The position numbers and the translations under genes were made by a program. The notes below the pieces were generated by a model. The model searched no databases. It saw nothing but the letters and a program-made list of their open reading frames with translations, and had not been told where the DNA came from. Of a stretch of 5,162 bases of DNA, positions 1-5,162 are shown piece by piece. Position 1 is the first letter of the stretch, and the number at the start of each line of letters is the position of its first letter. This DNA is from JBDTNQ01 sp039933635 (GTDB taxonomy: Bacteria > Acidobacteriota > Vicinamibacteria > Vicinamibacterales > SCN-69-37): the NCBI GenBank assembly GCA_039933635.1, contig JBDTNQ010000177.1:1-5162 (forward strand), given 5' to 3'.

Positions 1-49
1 GGTTCCGGGTTCTGCGGTACTGGTTCTGGGTTCCCGAGGTTCCTCGTTC
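1..49. repeat. GT-rich degenerate repeat arm (GGTTCCGGGTTCTG type), truncated by window edge
   Basis: The stretch is built from short degenerate units of the form GGTTC(C/T)GGGTTC on the plus strand. It begins GGTTCCGGGTTCTGCGGT, which matches the reverse complement of the outer end of the arm at 529-580 with one mismatch and one 1-nt gap, so the two arms are inverted around the S23-type gene. It overlaps the 3' part of that gene, whose reading frame continues into it. The left boundary is not visible. Confidence 0.75.
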
Positions 50-391
50 GCGCGCAGGACCCGCCTCAGTCGGTGATCGCTTCGCCGGGTGCCTCCAGGC
101 GGCTCCGTATTCTTCAAATAGACGATGAGGACGGAACGCCGAGGCGAGATGGTCAATCGTCTCGCTCAAGGACGCCTTGGCGAACGTCAGATGCCTCGCA
201 AACTCCTTCGGATTGAACCGCGAGAAGCCCTCGGCGATGTTCGCACAGCTGGACGAAGACGATTTGGCCAACTGCGTGTTCAGCCACTGATGAGCTGATA
301 GGCGGCCCGACGTCAGGATCGCGAAGGTTCGCTGGCGAACCTGGTCGGCGAGTATCCAGCAATCGAGTTCTTGGTGGTCGCGTGCCCCCAT
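2..391 (-). CDS. Four-helix-bundle protein, S23/23S rRNA intervening-sequence (Avd-like) family; 3' end open at window edge, probable C-terminal frameshift
   Basis: The frame from ATG 389-391 reads MGARDHQELDCW..., the usual opening of this family in soil Acidobacteriota. The family signature NIAEGFSRFNPKEFARHL lies at residues 51-68, followed by AKASLSETIDHL at 71-82. These give the helix 2-helix 3 core of a roughly 115-130 aa cytoplasmic four-helix bundle. Relatives are encoded in 23S rRNA intervening sequences, and related Avd proteins serve as accessory factors of diversity-generating retroelements. The biochemical role of the free-standing members is unknown. The frame stays open for 130 codons to the edge of the window. 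After EEYGAAWR (residues 93-100) the sequence loses family character, while a neighbouring frame reads RSDHRLRRVLRANEEPREP, a better fourth helix. One inserted base near 85-91 would explain this, so the copy may be decayed. No clear ribosome binding site precedes the start. No reverse transcriptase or rRNA is visible nearby. Confidence 0.72.
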   Translation of the reverse strand, partial: MGARDHQELDCWILADQVRQRTFAILTSGRLSAHQWLNTQLAKSSSSSCANIAEGFSRFNPKEFARHLTFAKASLSETIDHLASAFRPHRLFEEYGAAWRHPAKRSPTEAGPARERGTSGTQNQYRRTRN

Positions 392-528
392 AACCACTGA
401 GAGCAGCATCGTTCATGCCATGCAGAAAGTGGCTGACTTCGGAGCCAACGGCCGAAATCGTACGCATATTCCGCAATCTCGGAGAGCGCAGTCTTGCAGC
501 AGGTGCGATCTCCTCGGCCCCTGCACCA

Positions 529-580
529 GGAACCCGGCACCGAGAACCAGAACCACAGAACCTCAGAACCCCGGAACCTC
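529..580. repeat. AC-rich degenerate repeat arm (GAACCnnAGAACC type) in the divergent gap
   Basis: The arm runs as GGAACC/AGAACC units on the plus strand, the opposite orientation to the arm at 1-49. It shares an exact 16-nt string, ACCGAGAACCAGAACC (539-554), with 2921-2936. Its segment 556-578, reverse-complemented, matches 2836-2857 with one mismatch and one 1-nt gap. It lies in the gap between the minus-strand S23-type gene (start 391) and the plus-strand sigma gene (start 634). The rest of that gap (392-528 and 581-633) must hold the promoters of both, but I could not assign a convincing -35/-10 pair. Confidence 0.85.
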
Positions 581-633
581 AGAGCTACCTGAGACGGATC
601 TCCCTTTCTCCCGTGTCCATACACTGAGCACCG

Positions 634-1122
634 ATGCCGAAGCAGCCGGAAGATGACCGGCTGGCCGAGATTGGCCGGCTGTACGACCGTCTCGCGCCTT
701 CGCTGTTTCGCTATGCCGTGATGATCCTCGCGAGCTCCGACGAGGCGGAGGACGTCGTGCACCGTGTTTTCACGCGGCTCATCGCGCGCGATCTTCGAGC
801 CATTTCCGAGATTGACGGGTATGCACGGCGCGCCGTGCGGAACGAGTGTTTCAACGTTGTCCGTGGGCGGCGCCACACCAGCGATGCGGATATCGAACCA
901 TTGCTGGAGGTCGTGGCGGCGGTTGATGCCGCCCTTGAAGATCGCCTTGCCGTGGAGCAGGCGCTCCGGGATCTGCCAGCCGATCAACGCGAGGTGCTGC
1001 ACTTGAAGATTTTCGAGGGCTGGACATTTCCCGAGATCGCCGCGCTGTCAGGCGAATCGGTCAACACAGTCGCCAGTCGCTACCGCTATGGGCTGGCAAA
1101 GCTTCGCACGAGGTTGAGCTGA
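634..1122 (+). CDS. RNA polymerase sigma factor, sigma-70 family, ECF type
   Basis: This 162-aa protein has the two-domain layout and length of an ECF sigma factor, which directs core RNA polymerase to a small promoter set. Region sigma-2 spans about residues 16-82: LYDRLAPSLFRYAVMIL, then DEAEDVVHRVFTRL (36-49, region 2.2, core binding), then DGYARRAVRNECFNVVRGRR (61-80, region 2.3/2.4, -10 recognition). Region sigma-4 spans about 106-160: ALRDLPADQREVLHLKIFEGWTF is followed by the helix-turn-helix PEIAALSGESVNTVASRYRYGLAKLR, which reads the -35 element. There is no extra C-terminal domain. ATG 634 is the first start after an in-frame TGA at 625-627. The ribosome binding site is weak (only GAG at 626-628). 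The stop codon overlaps the next start (TGATG), so it is translationally coupled to the downstream membrane protein, its probable regulator. Which ECF group it belongs to, and which signal it answers, cannot be read from the sequence. Confidence 0.95.
   Translation: MPKQPEDDRLAEIGRLYDRLAPSLFRYAVMILASSDEAEDVVHRVFTRLIARDLRAISEIDGYARRAVRNECFNVVRGRRHTSDADIEPLLEVVAAVDAALEDRLAVEQALRDLPADQREVLHLKIFEGWTFPEIAALSGESVNTVASRYRYGLAKLRTRLS
1110..1117 (+). promoter_or_regulatory. Ribosome binding site of the 125-aa membrane protein
   Basis: GAGGTTGA lies inside the end of the sigma coding sequence. Its GAGG core ends 8 nt before ATG 1122. This supports that start and coupled translation across the TGATG junction. 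Confidence 0.55.
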
Positions 1123-1499
1123 TGGACTCCGAAGATGAACGACTGGAACGACGGTTGCAGGGACTGCAGCCTGTTGGTCCCCCGTCGTCGTTGCGCGCAC
1201 GGATACTAGCGTCGGCGCACGCGCGACCGGCGCGGTCTCTGTGGATCTGGCTCCCGGCGGCGGCCGCGCTGTTCGCGGCGGCGCTGCTGAACTGGCGAAC
1301 GGCGCAGGAATACGAGGCCCTCAGTCGGCCAGTCATCGACGTCGCTGAGAAAGACCGCGAGCACACCATACAGCAACTGAGCAGCACGTGGGGGGGCACG
1401 GCGGCATCACAGGCGATGGCCGCTGCGGCCATCGATGCGATCCGTGCGGCAGCACATCCGCATCCCTTCGTCGTGTCTCCGGAGGGATTGATCAAATGA
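1122..1499 (+). CDS. Small single-pass membrane protein, probable anti-sigma factor or tether lacking a zinc motif
   Basis: This 125-aa protein is encoded directly behind an ECF sigma gene with a 1-nt overlap, the usual position of its regulator. The N-terminal 38 residues are charged and cytoplasmic in character (DEDERLERRLQGLQP-like), then PPSSLRARILASA (20-32), a motif common in small proteins beside ECF sigma factors. One membrane segment follows (about 39-57, LWIWLPAAAALFAAALLNW). The distal 65 residues, probably periplasmic, are alanine-rich and helical, with a possible coiled segment at 62-89. The protein contains no cysteine, so the HxxxCxxC zinc-binding anti-sigma (ZAS) motif is absent, and the cytoplasmic tail is short for a classical anti-sigma domain. 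The anti-sigma role is inferred from position and topology, not from a recognised domain. Alternatives are a structural partner of the following membrane protein or a signal sensor. Confidence 0.8.
   Translation: MDSEDERLERRLQGLQPVGPPSSLRARILASAHARPARSLWIWLPAAAALFAAALLNWRTAQEYEALSRPVIDVAEKDREHTIQQLSSTWGGTAASQAMAAAAIDAIRAAAHPHPFVVSPEGLIK
1481..1485 (+). promoter_or_regulatory. Ribosome binding site that fixes the start of the 444-aa protein
   Basis: GGAGG ends 10 nt before ATG 1496. It is the clearest Shine-Dalgarno sequence in the operon. It selects 1496 over the in-frame ATG at 1388, which would overlap the previous gene by 112 nt and lacks such a site. Confidence 0.75.
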
Positions 1500-2830
1500 A
1501 GTGGCCGGCCGACGTTTCAGCGCTCCCGTCACGCCGCCTGCGGTGGTTGCTCGTCAGTCTCACCATTGCGGTGGCGATCGGCGTGTACGCGATGTGGGAC
1601 TACATCGCAGCGAGACGCGTGACAGCAGCCATTGTGTCAGTGGCGCAATCCGGAGGGGCAATCAATAGGGCCCAGGTCGAACTTTCTGACGCCGGGCTCG
1701 ACTCGGCCAACGATGCGGCTCCGTTCTATCTTGCCGCTGCCTCGCTGGCGTCGACGAGTCTTCCTTACGGAACGGTGGCCCTGCCTGGTGGGCGTGGATT
1801 CTCCGGCGTCCCGGCGCCTGGCGCGCTGCAGGCGTGGTACACGACAGGCGACCTTCCGGCTGGCATGTTGCAGCAGGCACGAAACGTCGTCGACCAGCAA
1901 AGTGATTCACTGCGGCTGCTGGACGCCGCCACATTGAAGCCGTTCAAGGGCTTCGGCCAAAGCACGACCTATGGCGCTCAGGTCATGCAGTTCGAACAAT
2001 TGTGCCGGCTGTGCAACACACGTACTGTCTACGCAGCGGCGACAGGAAATGCTCGGCTGGCCGTCGAATCGCTGCGGTCCGAGCTCGCTCTGTTCGCAGA
2101 GCCTGAACGGCCGGTGCATCGGTCACCGCTTCCACGGGTATTGCTCTCGACGCTGAGCCTCTCGCTGCTGCTGAACCGCAGTACCGTCGATGAGGCGGCA
2201 CTCGCGTCGCTGGCAGCGGCGTTCGAGAGGGCTGACGACGACCGCCTTCTCGAGCGCGAGTTGAACACGCTGCGTGGCAACTACATCGATGCGTTTCTCG
2301 AGCGCGCCCGGTACTCACACGGATTCTCGCTGTTTGTCGGCGGCGTACCGGGCGAGCCGGGGGTGGTACTCCGGCCTCTCCTTGGTTCTCGCGTCAGAGA
2401 GCACCTCGACACGTACCGTGAGTTACTTGCAGCGAGCAGGCTGCCGTGGACCACTCGCCTCGATCAATTGCGATCGGTAGCGATCCGCCGCCAGTGGCGC
2501 GATGACACTGGATTTCTAGTGAACCACGGTTGGTCGACTGATCCCTGGGGCTTTACTGCCCTCACCCTCAACCTCGCGAGCGCCCGCGTTGCGCGCGCAG
2601 CCATCGCAGTCGAACGCTATCGTCTGGCGCACCGCGGCGAGCTGCCGGACACTCTTGAGCAGACCGTGCCGGCATTCCTTCCGGCCGTACCGATCGACCC
2701 TTACTCCGGCAAACCGATTCGATTCTCGAGGCTTGACGGTGGGTTTGAGGTCTACGGCGTGTCGTTCGATCGTATCGACAACGGCGGAGATGCACTAGCC
2801 GACGAGCCGGTGATCAGGGTGAGGAAGTGA
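1496..2830 (+). CDS. Membrane-anchored protein of unknown function with pseudopilin-like C-terminal module
   Basis: This 444-aa protein starts at an ATGA overlap with the preceding gene. A single N-terminal membrane segment (about residues 16-36, RWLLVSLTIAVAIGVYAMW) follows an Arg-rich start (PSRRLR), so the bulk is probably periplasmic. The middle (about 50-360) is mostly helical with no domain I recognise; it contains a CRLC pair (170-173). The C-terminal 75 residues read ARAAIAVERYRLAHRGELP, then LPAVPIDPYSGKPIRF, then GFEVYGVSFDRIDNGG. This is the pattern of the C-terminal half of GspG-like major pseudopilins (helix, DP-x-G-KP loop, YS-G-DG tail, the last part calcium-binding in true GspG). 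No prepilin peptidase cleavage site (G|FTLxE) is visible and no secretion genes lie nearby, so it is not a pilin. Co-transcription with the sigma and anti-sigma genes suggests a role in the same envelope response, possibly sensing; this is inference. Confidence 0.85.
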   Translation: MKWPADVSALPSRRLRWLLVSLTIAVAIGVYAMWDYIAARRVTAAIVSVAQSGGAINRAQVELSDAGLDSANDAAPFYLAAASLASTSLPYGTVALPGGRGFSGVPAPGALQAWYTTGDLPAGMLQQARNVVDQQSDSLRLLDAATLKPFKGFGQSTTYGAQVMQFEQLCRLCNTRTVYAAATGNARLAVESLRSELALFAEPERPVHRSPLPRVLLSTLSLSLLLNRSTVDEAALASLAAAFERADDDRLLERELNTLRGNYIDAFLERARYSHGFSLFVGGVPGEPGVVLRPLLGSRVREHLDTYRELLAASRLPWTTRLDQLRSVAIRRQWRDDTGFLVNHGWSTDPWGFTALTLNLASARVARAAIAVERYRLAHRGELPDTLEQTVPAFLPAVPIDPYSGKPIRFSRLDGGFEVYGVSFDRIDNGGDALADEPVIRVRK

Positions 2831-2835
2831 GCGAA

Positions 2836-2966
2836 GGTTCCGGATTCTGAGGTTCTGGGTGCCGAGCTTCGGTTCCAGATTCTGGGTTTCGGGTTCGACC
2901 CTGAGAACGGAGAACCTGGAACCGAGAACCAGAACCTCGGAACCCAGAACCCCAGAACCCAGAACC
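2836..2966. repeat. Long imperfect palindrome of GGTTC/GAACC repeats filling a convergent gap
   Basis: The left arm (2836-2895) is GT-rich (GGTTCCGGATTCTGAGG...), and the right arm (about 2898-2966) is AC-rich (GAGAACC, GGAACC, CAGAACCC units). The polarity switches near GGGTTCGACCC. Many GGTTC units can pair with GAACC units, so both strands and either transcript could fold into a long hairpin. The two flanking genes end 5 nt to the left (stop at 2830) and 8 nt to the right (stop at 2975), so the palindrome fills the convergent gap. It may end transcription or stabilise 3' ends on both sides. No T-tract follows either arm, so it is not a classical intrinsic terminator. Confidence 0.85.
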
Positions 2967-2974
2967 TTCAAGCC

Positions 2975-4240
2975 CTACACAAAACTCAGCGCCGTTTTTC
3001 TGAAGTCCCCGCCGAGAATTGACACCGAGTTGGCGCCGAGCCAATTGTCGATCACACGCGCGTAGACGGAGCGGAAGTCGCTCTCGTAGGTCACGTCCCC
3101 GCCGCTGTTTTCGAGTGTCGGGTTGCCGGAGAACGGGTTCAGGTCCGGCGCGGTGCCGTAGAGGCCGCCGCGGACGTTGCCGCCCATCGCGAACATGACG
3201 CCGGCGGCGCCGTGGTCGGTACCGTTGCTCCCGTTCTCGGTGATGCGGCGGCCGAATTCTGAGAACTGAATCACCAGCGTGTCCTGCAGCAGCCCCTGAT
3301 TTCTGAGGTCGTTGTAGAACGTCGTGAGGCCCGTGTTGATCGTGCCCATCAACGCGGCGTACCCGGCATTGGCCGCATTGGTGTTCTGCGTGGCGTGCGT
3401 GTCGAAGCCGCCGGTCTGTACCCAGAACACCTTCGTCCCGATGCCGCGGACCATCGCCCCGGCAACGGCCTTCAGCGCCTGCGACAGGCCATCGTTCCCG
3501 TACGTCACGCTCGGCGCATAGGTGGCCACCGTGGCCACTCGATCGAGCGTCGACAGGGCCGCTTGGGTCGTCCCGTTGACGAACGAGAGATGCGGGCGAT
3601 CCGCAGGCAGATGCGACGCGAGCTGGGTCATCGTCTGTCGCGAGTAGGTCGCTTCGGTGCCGGTATTGGGACTGAGAAAGGCGTACGACGCGGGACTCGC
3701 GATCGCCGGCACGCTGACCCGATCGCCGACCATCGTGTGGGGCACTTCACGCTGGGTGCACCACCCGGCCAGCGGATCGACCGGCGACGGCAACGCGTCG
3801 AGGTAGCGTCCCAACCAACCCGCGCCGACCGAGTTGGCGGGGTTCGCCGTCGACCAGATGTCCGTGCCGAGGAAGTGCGAGCGGCTGGAGTTCGGATAGC
3901 CCGTTCGCTGGATCAGCGCGAGATGTCCGTTGTCGAACATCTGCTTCAGACCGGTCAGTCGCGGGTGCAGGCCCAGCTTTCGGCCTGCCGAGTCCGTCCC
4001 CACCTGCAACACGTTCGCAGCCGGCACCGCAATCGTCGGGCGCCGGCCGTAGTAGAACGCGTCGCCGTACGGGATGACCGTGCTCAACGCATCGTTGCCA
4101 CCCGAGAGGTAGAGGACGACCAGATTGCGACGTGACGATCCCTGCGCGCGCGCGAGATCCGAGATGAACGCCGGCGCGCCGAAACTGACCGTGAACGCCG
4201 CGACACCGCCGCGAATGAAATTTCTGCGGGTTAAGTTCAT
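2975..4240 (-). CDS. DUF1501 domain-containing protein (alkaline-phosphatase/sulfatase-like fold) with Tat signal
   Basis: This full-length 421-aa protein opens with MNLTRRNFIRGGVAAFTVSFGAP. The TRRNF twin-arginine motif, hydrophobic stretch and probable ARA/Q cleavage region (residues 29-33) form a Tat signal, so it is exported folded. DUF1501 hallmarks follow in order: LVVLYLSGGNDALSTVIPYGD (40-60), SRSHFLGTDIW (119-129), WVQTGGFDTHATQ (273-285), SEFGRRITENGSNGTDHG (327-344), GGNVRGGLYG (353-362) and ESDFRSVYARVIDNWLG (386-402). The family shares the alkaline-phosphatase/sulfatase superfamily fold. The conserved Asp/His in GGND, FDTH and TDHG are plausible metal ligands, but no substrate is established. 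The start is supported by GGTGA at 4248-4252. It lies directly downstream of a DUF1800 gene on the same strand, a pairing seen widely in bacteria, and the two are probably co-transcribed. Confidence 0.96.
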   Translation of the reverse strand: MNLTRRNFIRGGVAAFTVSFGAPAFISDLARAQGSSRRNLVVLYLSGGNDALSTVIPYGDAFYYGRRPTIAVPAANVLQVGTDSAGRKLGLHPRLTGLKQMFDNGHLALIQRTGYPNSSRSHFLGTDIWSTANPANSVGAGWLGRYLDALPSPVDPLAGWCTQREVPHTMVGDRVSVPAIASPASYAFLSPNTGTEATYSRQTMTQLASHLPADRPHLSFVNGTTQAALSTLDRVATVATYAPSVTYGNDGLSQALKAVAGAMVRGIGTKVFWVQTGGFDTHATQNTNAANAGYAALMGTINTGLTTFYNDLRNQGLLQDTLVIQFSEFGRRITENGSNGTDHGAAGVMFAMGGNVRGGLYGTAPDLNPFSGNPTLENSGGDVTYESDFRSVYARVIDNWLGANSVSILGGDFRKTALSFV

Positions 4241-4247
4241 AGACAGG

Positions 4248-4252
4248 TCACC
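4248..4252 (-). promoter_or_regulatory. Ribosome binding site of the DUF1501 gene
   Basis: On the minus strand GGTGA, part of the GGAGGTGA consensus, lies 7 nt before ATG 4240. It abuts the repeat arm beginning at 4253, so folding of that arm could affect access to it. Confidence 0.5.
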
Positions 4253-4316
4253 GGTTCCGCGGTTCCGCGGTCCGTTCCAGATTCTGCACGCCGTAGCTGT
4301 GAACCCTGAACCTCAG
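4253..4316. repeat. Short divergent copy of the GGTTC/GAACC repeat between the DUF1800 and DUF1501 genes
   Basis: The GT-rich side (4253-4286) starts with GGTTCCGC twice in tandem (4253-4260 and 4261-4268). It contains GTTCCAGATTCTG (4274-4286), identical to 2872-2884. The AC-rich side is GAACCCTGAACCTCAG (4301-4316). The two sides are inverted and separated by 14 nt that look unrelated to the repeat. The copy spans the whole intergenic gap of the gene pair, and the DUF1800 stop codon lies within it. It is shorter and more degraded than the copy at 2836-2966. Confidence 0.75.
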
Positions 4317-5162
4317 ACAAACTGATACTCGCCGGCTCCCATGAGCAGGTGAAATAGCCCACCGGATTTATTCAAGAGCTGCGCGTCGGACCCAGTCCAG
4401 GCACCACCGAGGTTGACGTAGGTCAGGAGCGCCTCGCGCACTTCAGGATCGAGCGGCTGCAGTGACAGCGCGCCGATCGCAAAGTCCACCATCGCATCCG
4501 GCGAGCTCCTCGATGGACGCGCGGCTTCACGTAGCGTGAACCGTTGATTGGTCGCGAGCTGCGCCGCGAAATTCATGCGCGCGAGCATCCCACCGGTGGA
4601 GAACCAGCCGGTGCCAAGTTCCCAGCCGTTGACGTCGGGCGGCTCGTACAGCTGTTGCCCCATATTCACGAGCGGCGTGAGCGCATCGTTCACGGAAAAC
4701 CCGAGATACCCTGTTTCCTTCAGCGATCGGACGACGAACTCGACCGGCCACGCGTAGCGTTGATAACGACTGGCGGCATCCAGGAATTGGCGCGACAACA
4801 GCACGGCGCGAATGACGGGCTTCATCTCCGTGTTGTTCTGCAGGTACACGGAGGAAATCGTGTTGACGAAGTCGTCTGGCGCCGCCGCGGTTTCGCTGAC
4901 GAACCAGGCCCACAACCGTCGCGCCATGCGCTTGGCCGTCTCCGGGTGGATCGCCAGAGCAGCGATCAGATCCAGCCCGTCCTGCATCCCCGATGCGGCC
5001 GCTCTCGTCTCGATTCGAGTGCTGCCGTTCGCGTAGATCGGAAAGCTGAAGTCTTTCGCGTTGGTGTCGTGTTGATTCGCGACGTAGTTGAACTGGTAAT
5101 AGAGCGCGCCATTCCGCGTGGGCCGCGCCAGATTCCAGCCGCTGAACACGCGCGCGGCCGCG
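4313..5162 (-). CDS. DUF1800 domain-containing protein, C-terminal part (5' end beyond window)
   Basis: The minus-strand frame is open from the right edge to TGA at 4313-4315 and gives about 283 residues, the C-terminal half of a DUF1800 protein (family usually about 450-600 aa). Family features in order: AAARVFSGWNLAR at the edge, IHPETAKRMARRLWAWFVSE, TEMKPVIRAVLLSRQFLDA, YAWPVEFVVRSLKETGY, the strongly conserved YEPPDVNGWELGTGWFSTGGMLARMNF, and a C-terminal helical segment ending HLLMGAGEYQFV, the usual family terminus. The GTG at 5147-5149 is an internal valine in the conserved VFSGW motif, not a start, because upstream codons also fit the family. Members usually carry export signals and are encoded just upstream of a DUF1501 gene, as here with a 72-nt gap. 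The molecular function is not established; the pair probably acts together outside the cytoplasm. Confidence 0.95.
   Translation of the reverse strand, partial: AAARVFSGWNLARPTRNGALYYQFNYVANQHDTNAKDFSFPIYANGSTRIETRAAASGMQDGLDLIAALAIHPETAKRMARRLWAWFVSETAAAPDDFVNTISSVYLQNNTEMKPVIRAVLLSRQFLDAASRYQRYAWPVEFVVRSLKETGYLGFSVNDALTPLVNMGQQLYEPPDVNGWELGTGWFSTGGMLARMNFAAQLATNQRFTLREAARPSRSSPDAMVDFAIGALSLQPLDPEVREALLTYVNLGGAWTGSDAQLLNKSGGLFHLLMGAGEYQFV

Noticed and set aside
153..476. Minus-strand frame starting MRNMRTISAVGSE over the S23-type gene
   Set aside because: The adjacent frame carries the family signature NIAEGFSRFNPKEFARHL; this one is an out-of-frame shadow.
1..582. Diversity-generating retroelement, suggested by the Avd-like protein
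   Set aside because: No reverse transcriptase, template repeat or variable repeat is visible in the window. Only the family resemblance supports it.
313..1002. Minus-strand open frame (229 codons) across the start of the sigma gene
   Set aside because: It is antisense to clear sigma-2 and sigma-4 coding sequence and runs through a repeat arm and into the S23-type gene in the wrong frame; no family features.
1388..1495. 36-residue N-terminal extension of the 444-aa protein from ATG 1388
   Set aside because: It overlaps the preceding gene by 112 nt, lacks a good ribosome binding site, and precedes an ATG with GGAGG at ideal spacing and an ATGA junction. The extension is low-complexity.
2836..2966. 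CRISPR array
   Set aside because: Units are 5-12 nt, degenerate and without unique spacers of uniform length, and no cas gene is present.
2814..3065. Short open frames on both strands encoding EPRT/GSGFRGSG-rich peptides across the convergent gap
   Set aside because: They are translations of the degenerate repeat with no start signals; the residue pattern comes from the repeat unit.
3395..4135. Long plus-strand open frame (246 codons) opposite the DUF1501 gene
   Set aside because: It is Arg/His-rich, with no recognisable domain, and lies antisense to a complete, motif-rich DUF1501 gene. High GC content keeps the opposite frame free of stops.
5147..5149. GTG as a start codon of the DUF1800 protein
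   Set aside because: It encodes the valine of the conserved VFSGW motif, and upstream codons (AAAR) fit the family, so the gene continues beyond the window.

Overview
This 5.2 kb stretch is high-GC and protein-dense. It most resembles an Acidobacteriota chromosome, possibly Vicinamibacteria. That placement rests on the gene mix: an S23-type four-helix-bundle protein, a Tat-exported DUF1501 protein paired with a DUF1800 protein, and an ECF sigma operon with unrecognised membrane proteins. It also rests on the gaps being filled with degenerate GGTTCTGGGTTC-type repeats. No rRNA, tRNA, CRISPR array or transposase is visible, so the taxonomic call is inference.

Layout. (1) Positions 1-391 hold a minus-strand four-helix-bundle (S23/IVP, Avd-like) gene. 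Its 3' end runs into a GT-rich repeat arm at the left edge and seems to carry a C-terminal frameshift. (2) Positions 392-633 are the divergent gap, with an AC-rich repeat arm at 529-580 and the leader of the next operon. (3) Positions 634-2830 are a tightly coupled plus-strand operon: an ECF sigma factor, a 125-aa single-pass membrane protein (probable anti-sigma or tether), and a 444-aa membrane-anchored protein with a pseudopilin-like C-terminal module. The junctions overlap (TGATG and ATGA). (4) Positions 2831-2974 are a convergent gap filled by a long imperfect palindrome built from the same repeat. (5) Positions 2975-5162 hold the minus-strand pair DUF1800 (5' end beyond the window) then DUF1501, separated by 72 bp that again contain repeat arms.

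How it fits together. The sigma operon looks like a self-contained envelope-signalling cassette. The DUF1800/DUF1501 pair is a widespread two-gene unit of unknown function, probably acting outside the cytoplasm. The most unusual feature is the repeat family. It occupies every substantial intergenic gap and no gene interior. Two arms lie in inverted orientation around the S23-type gene, and the same two arm types are joined without a gene in the convergent gap. This resembles an autonomous element and its gene-less derivative (compare RAYT/REP or MITE systems), but that reading is a hypothesis.
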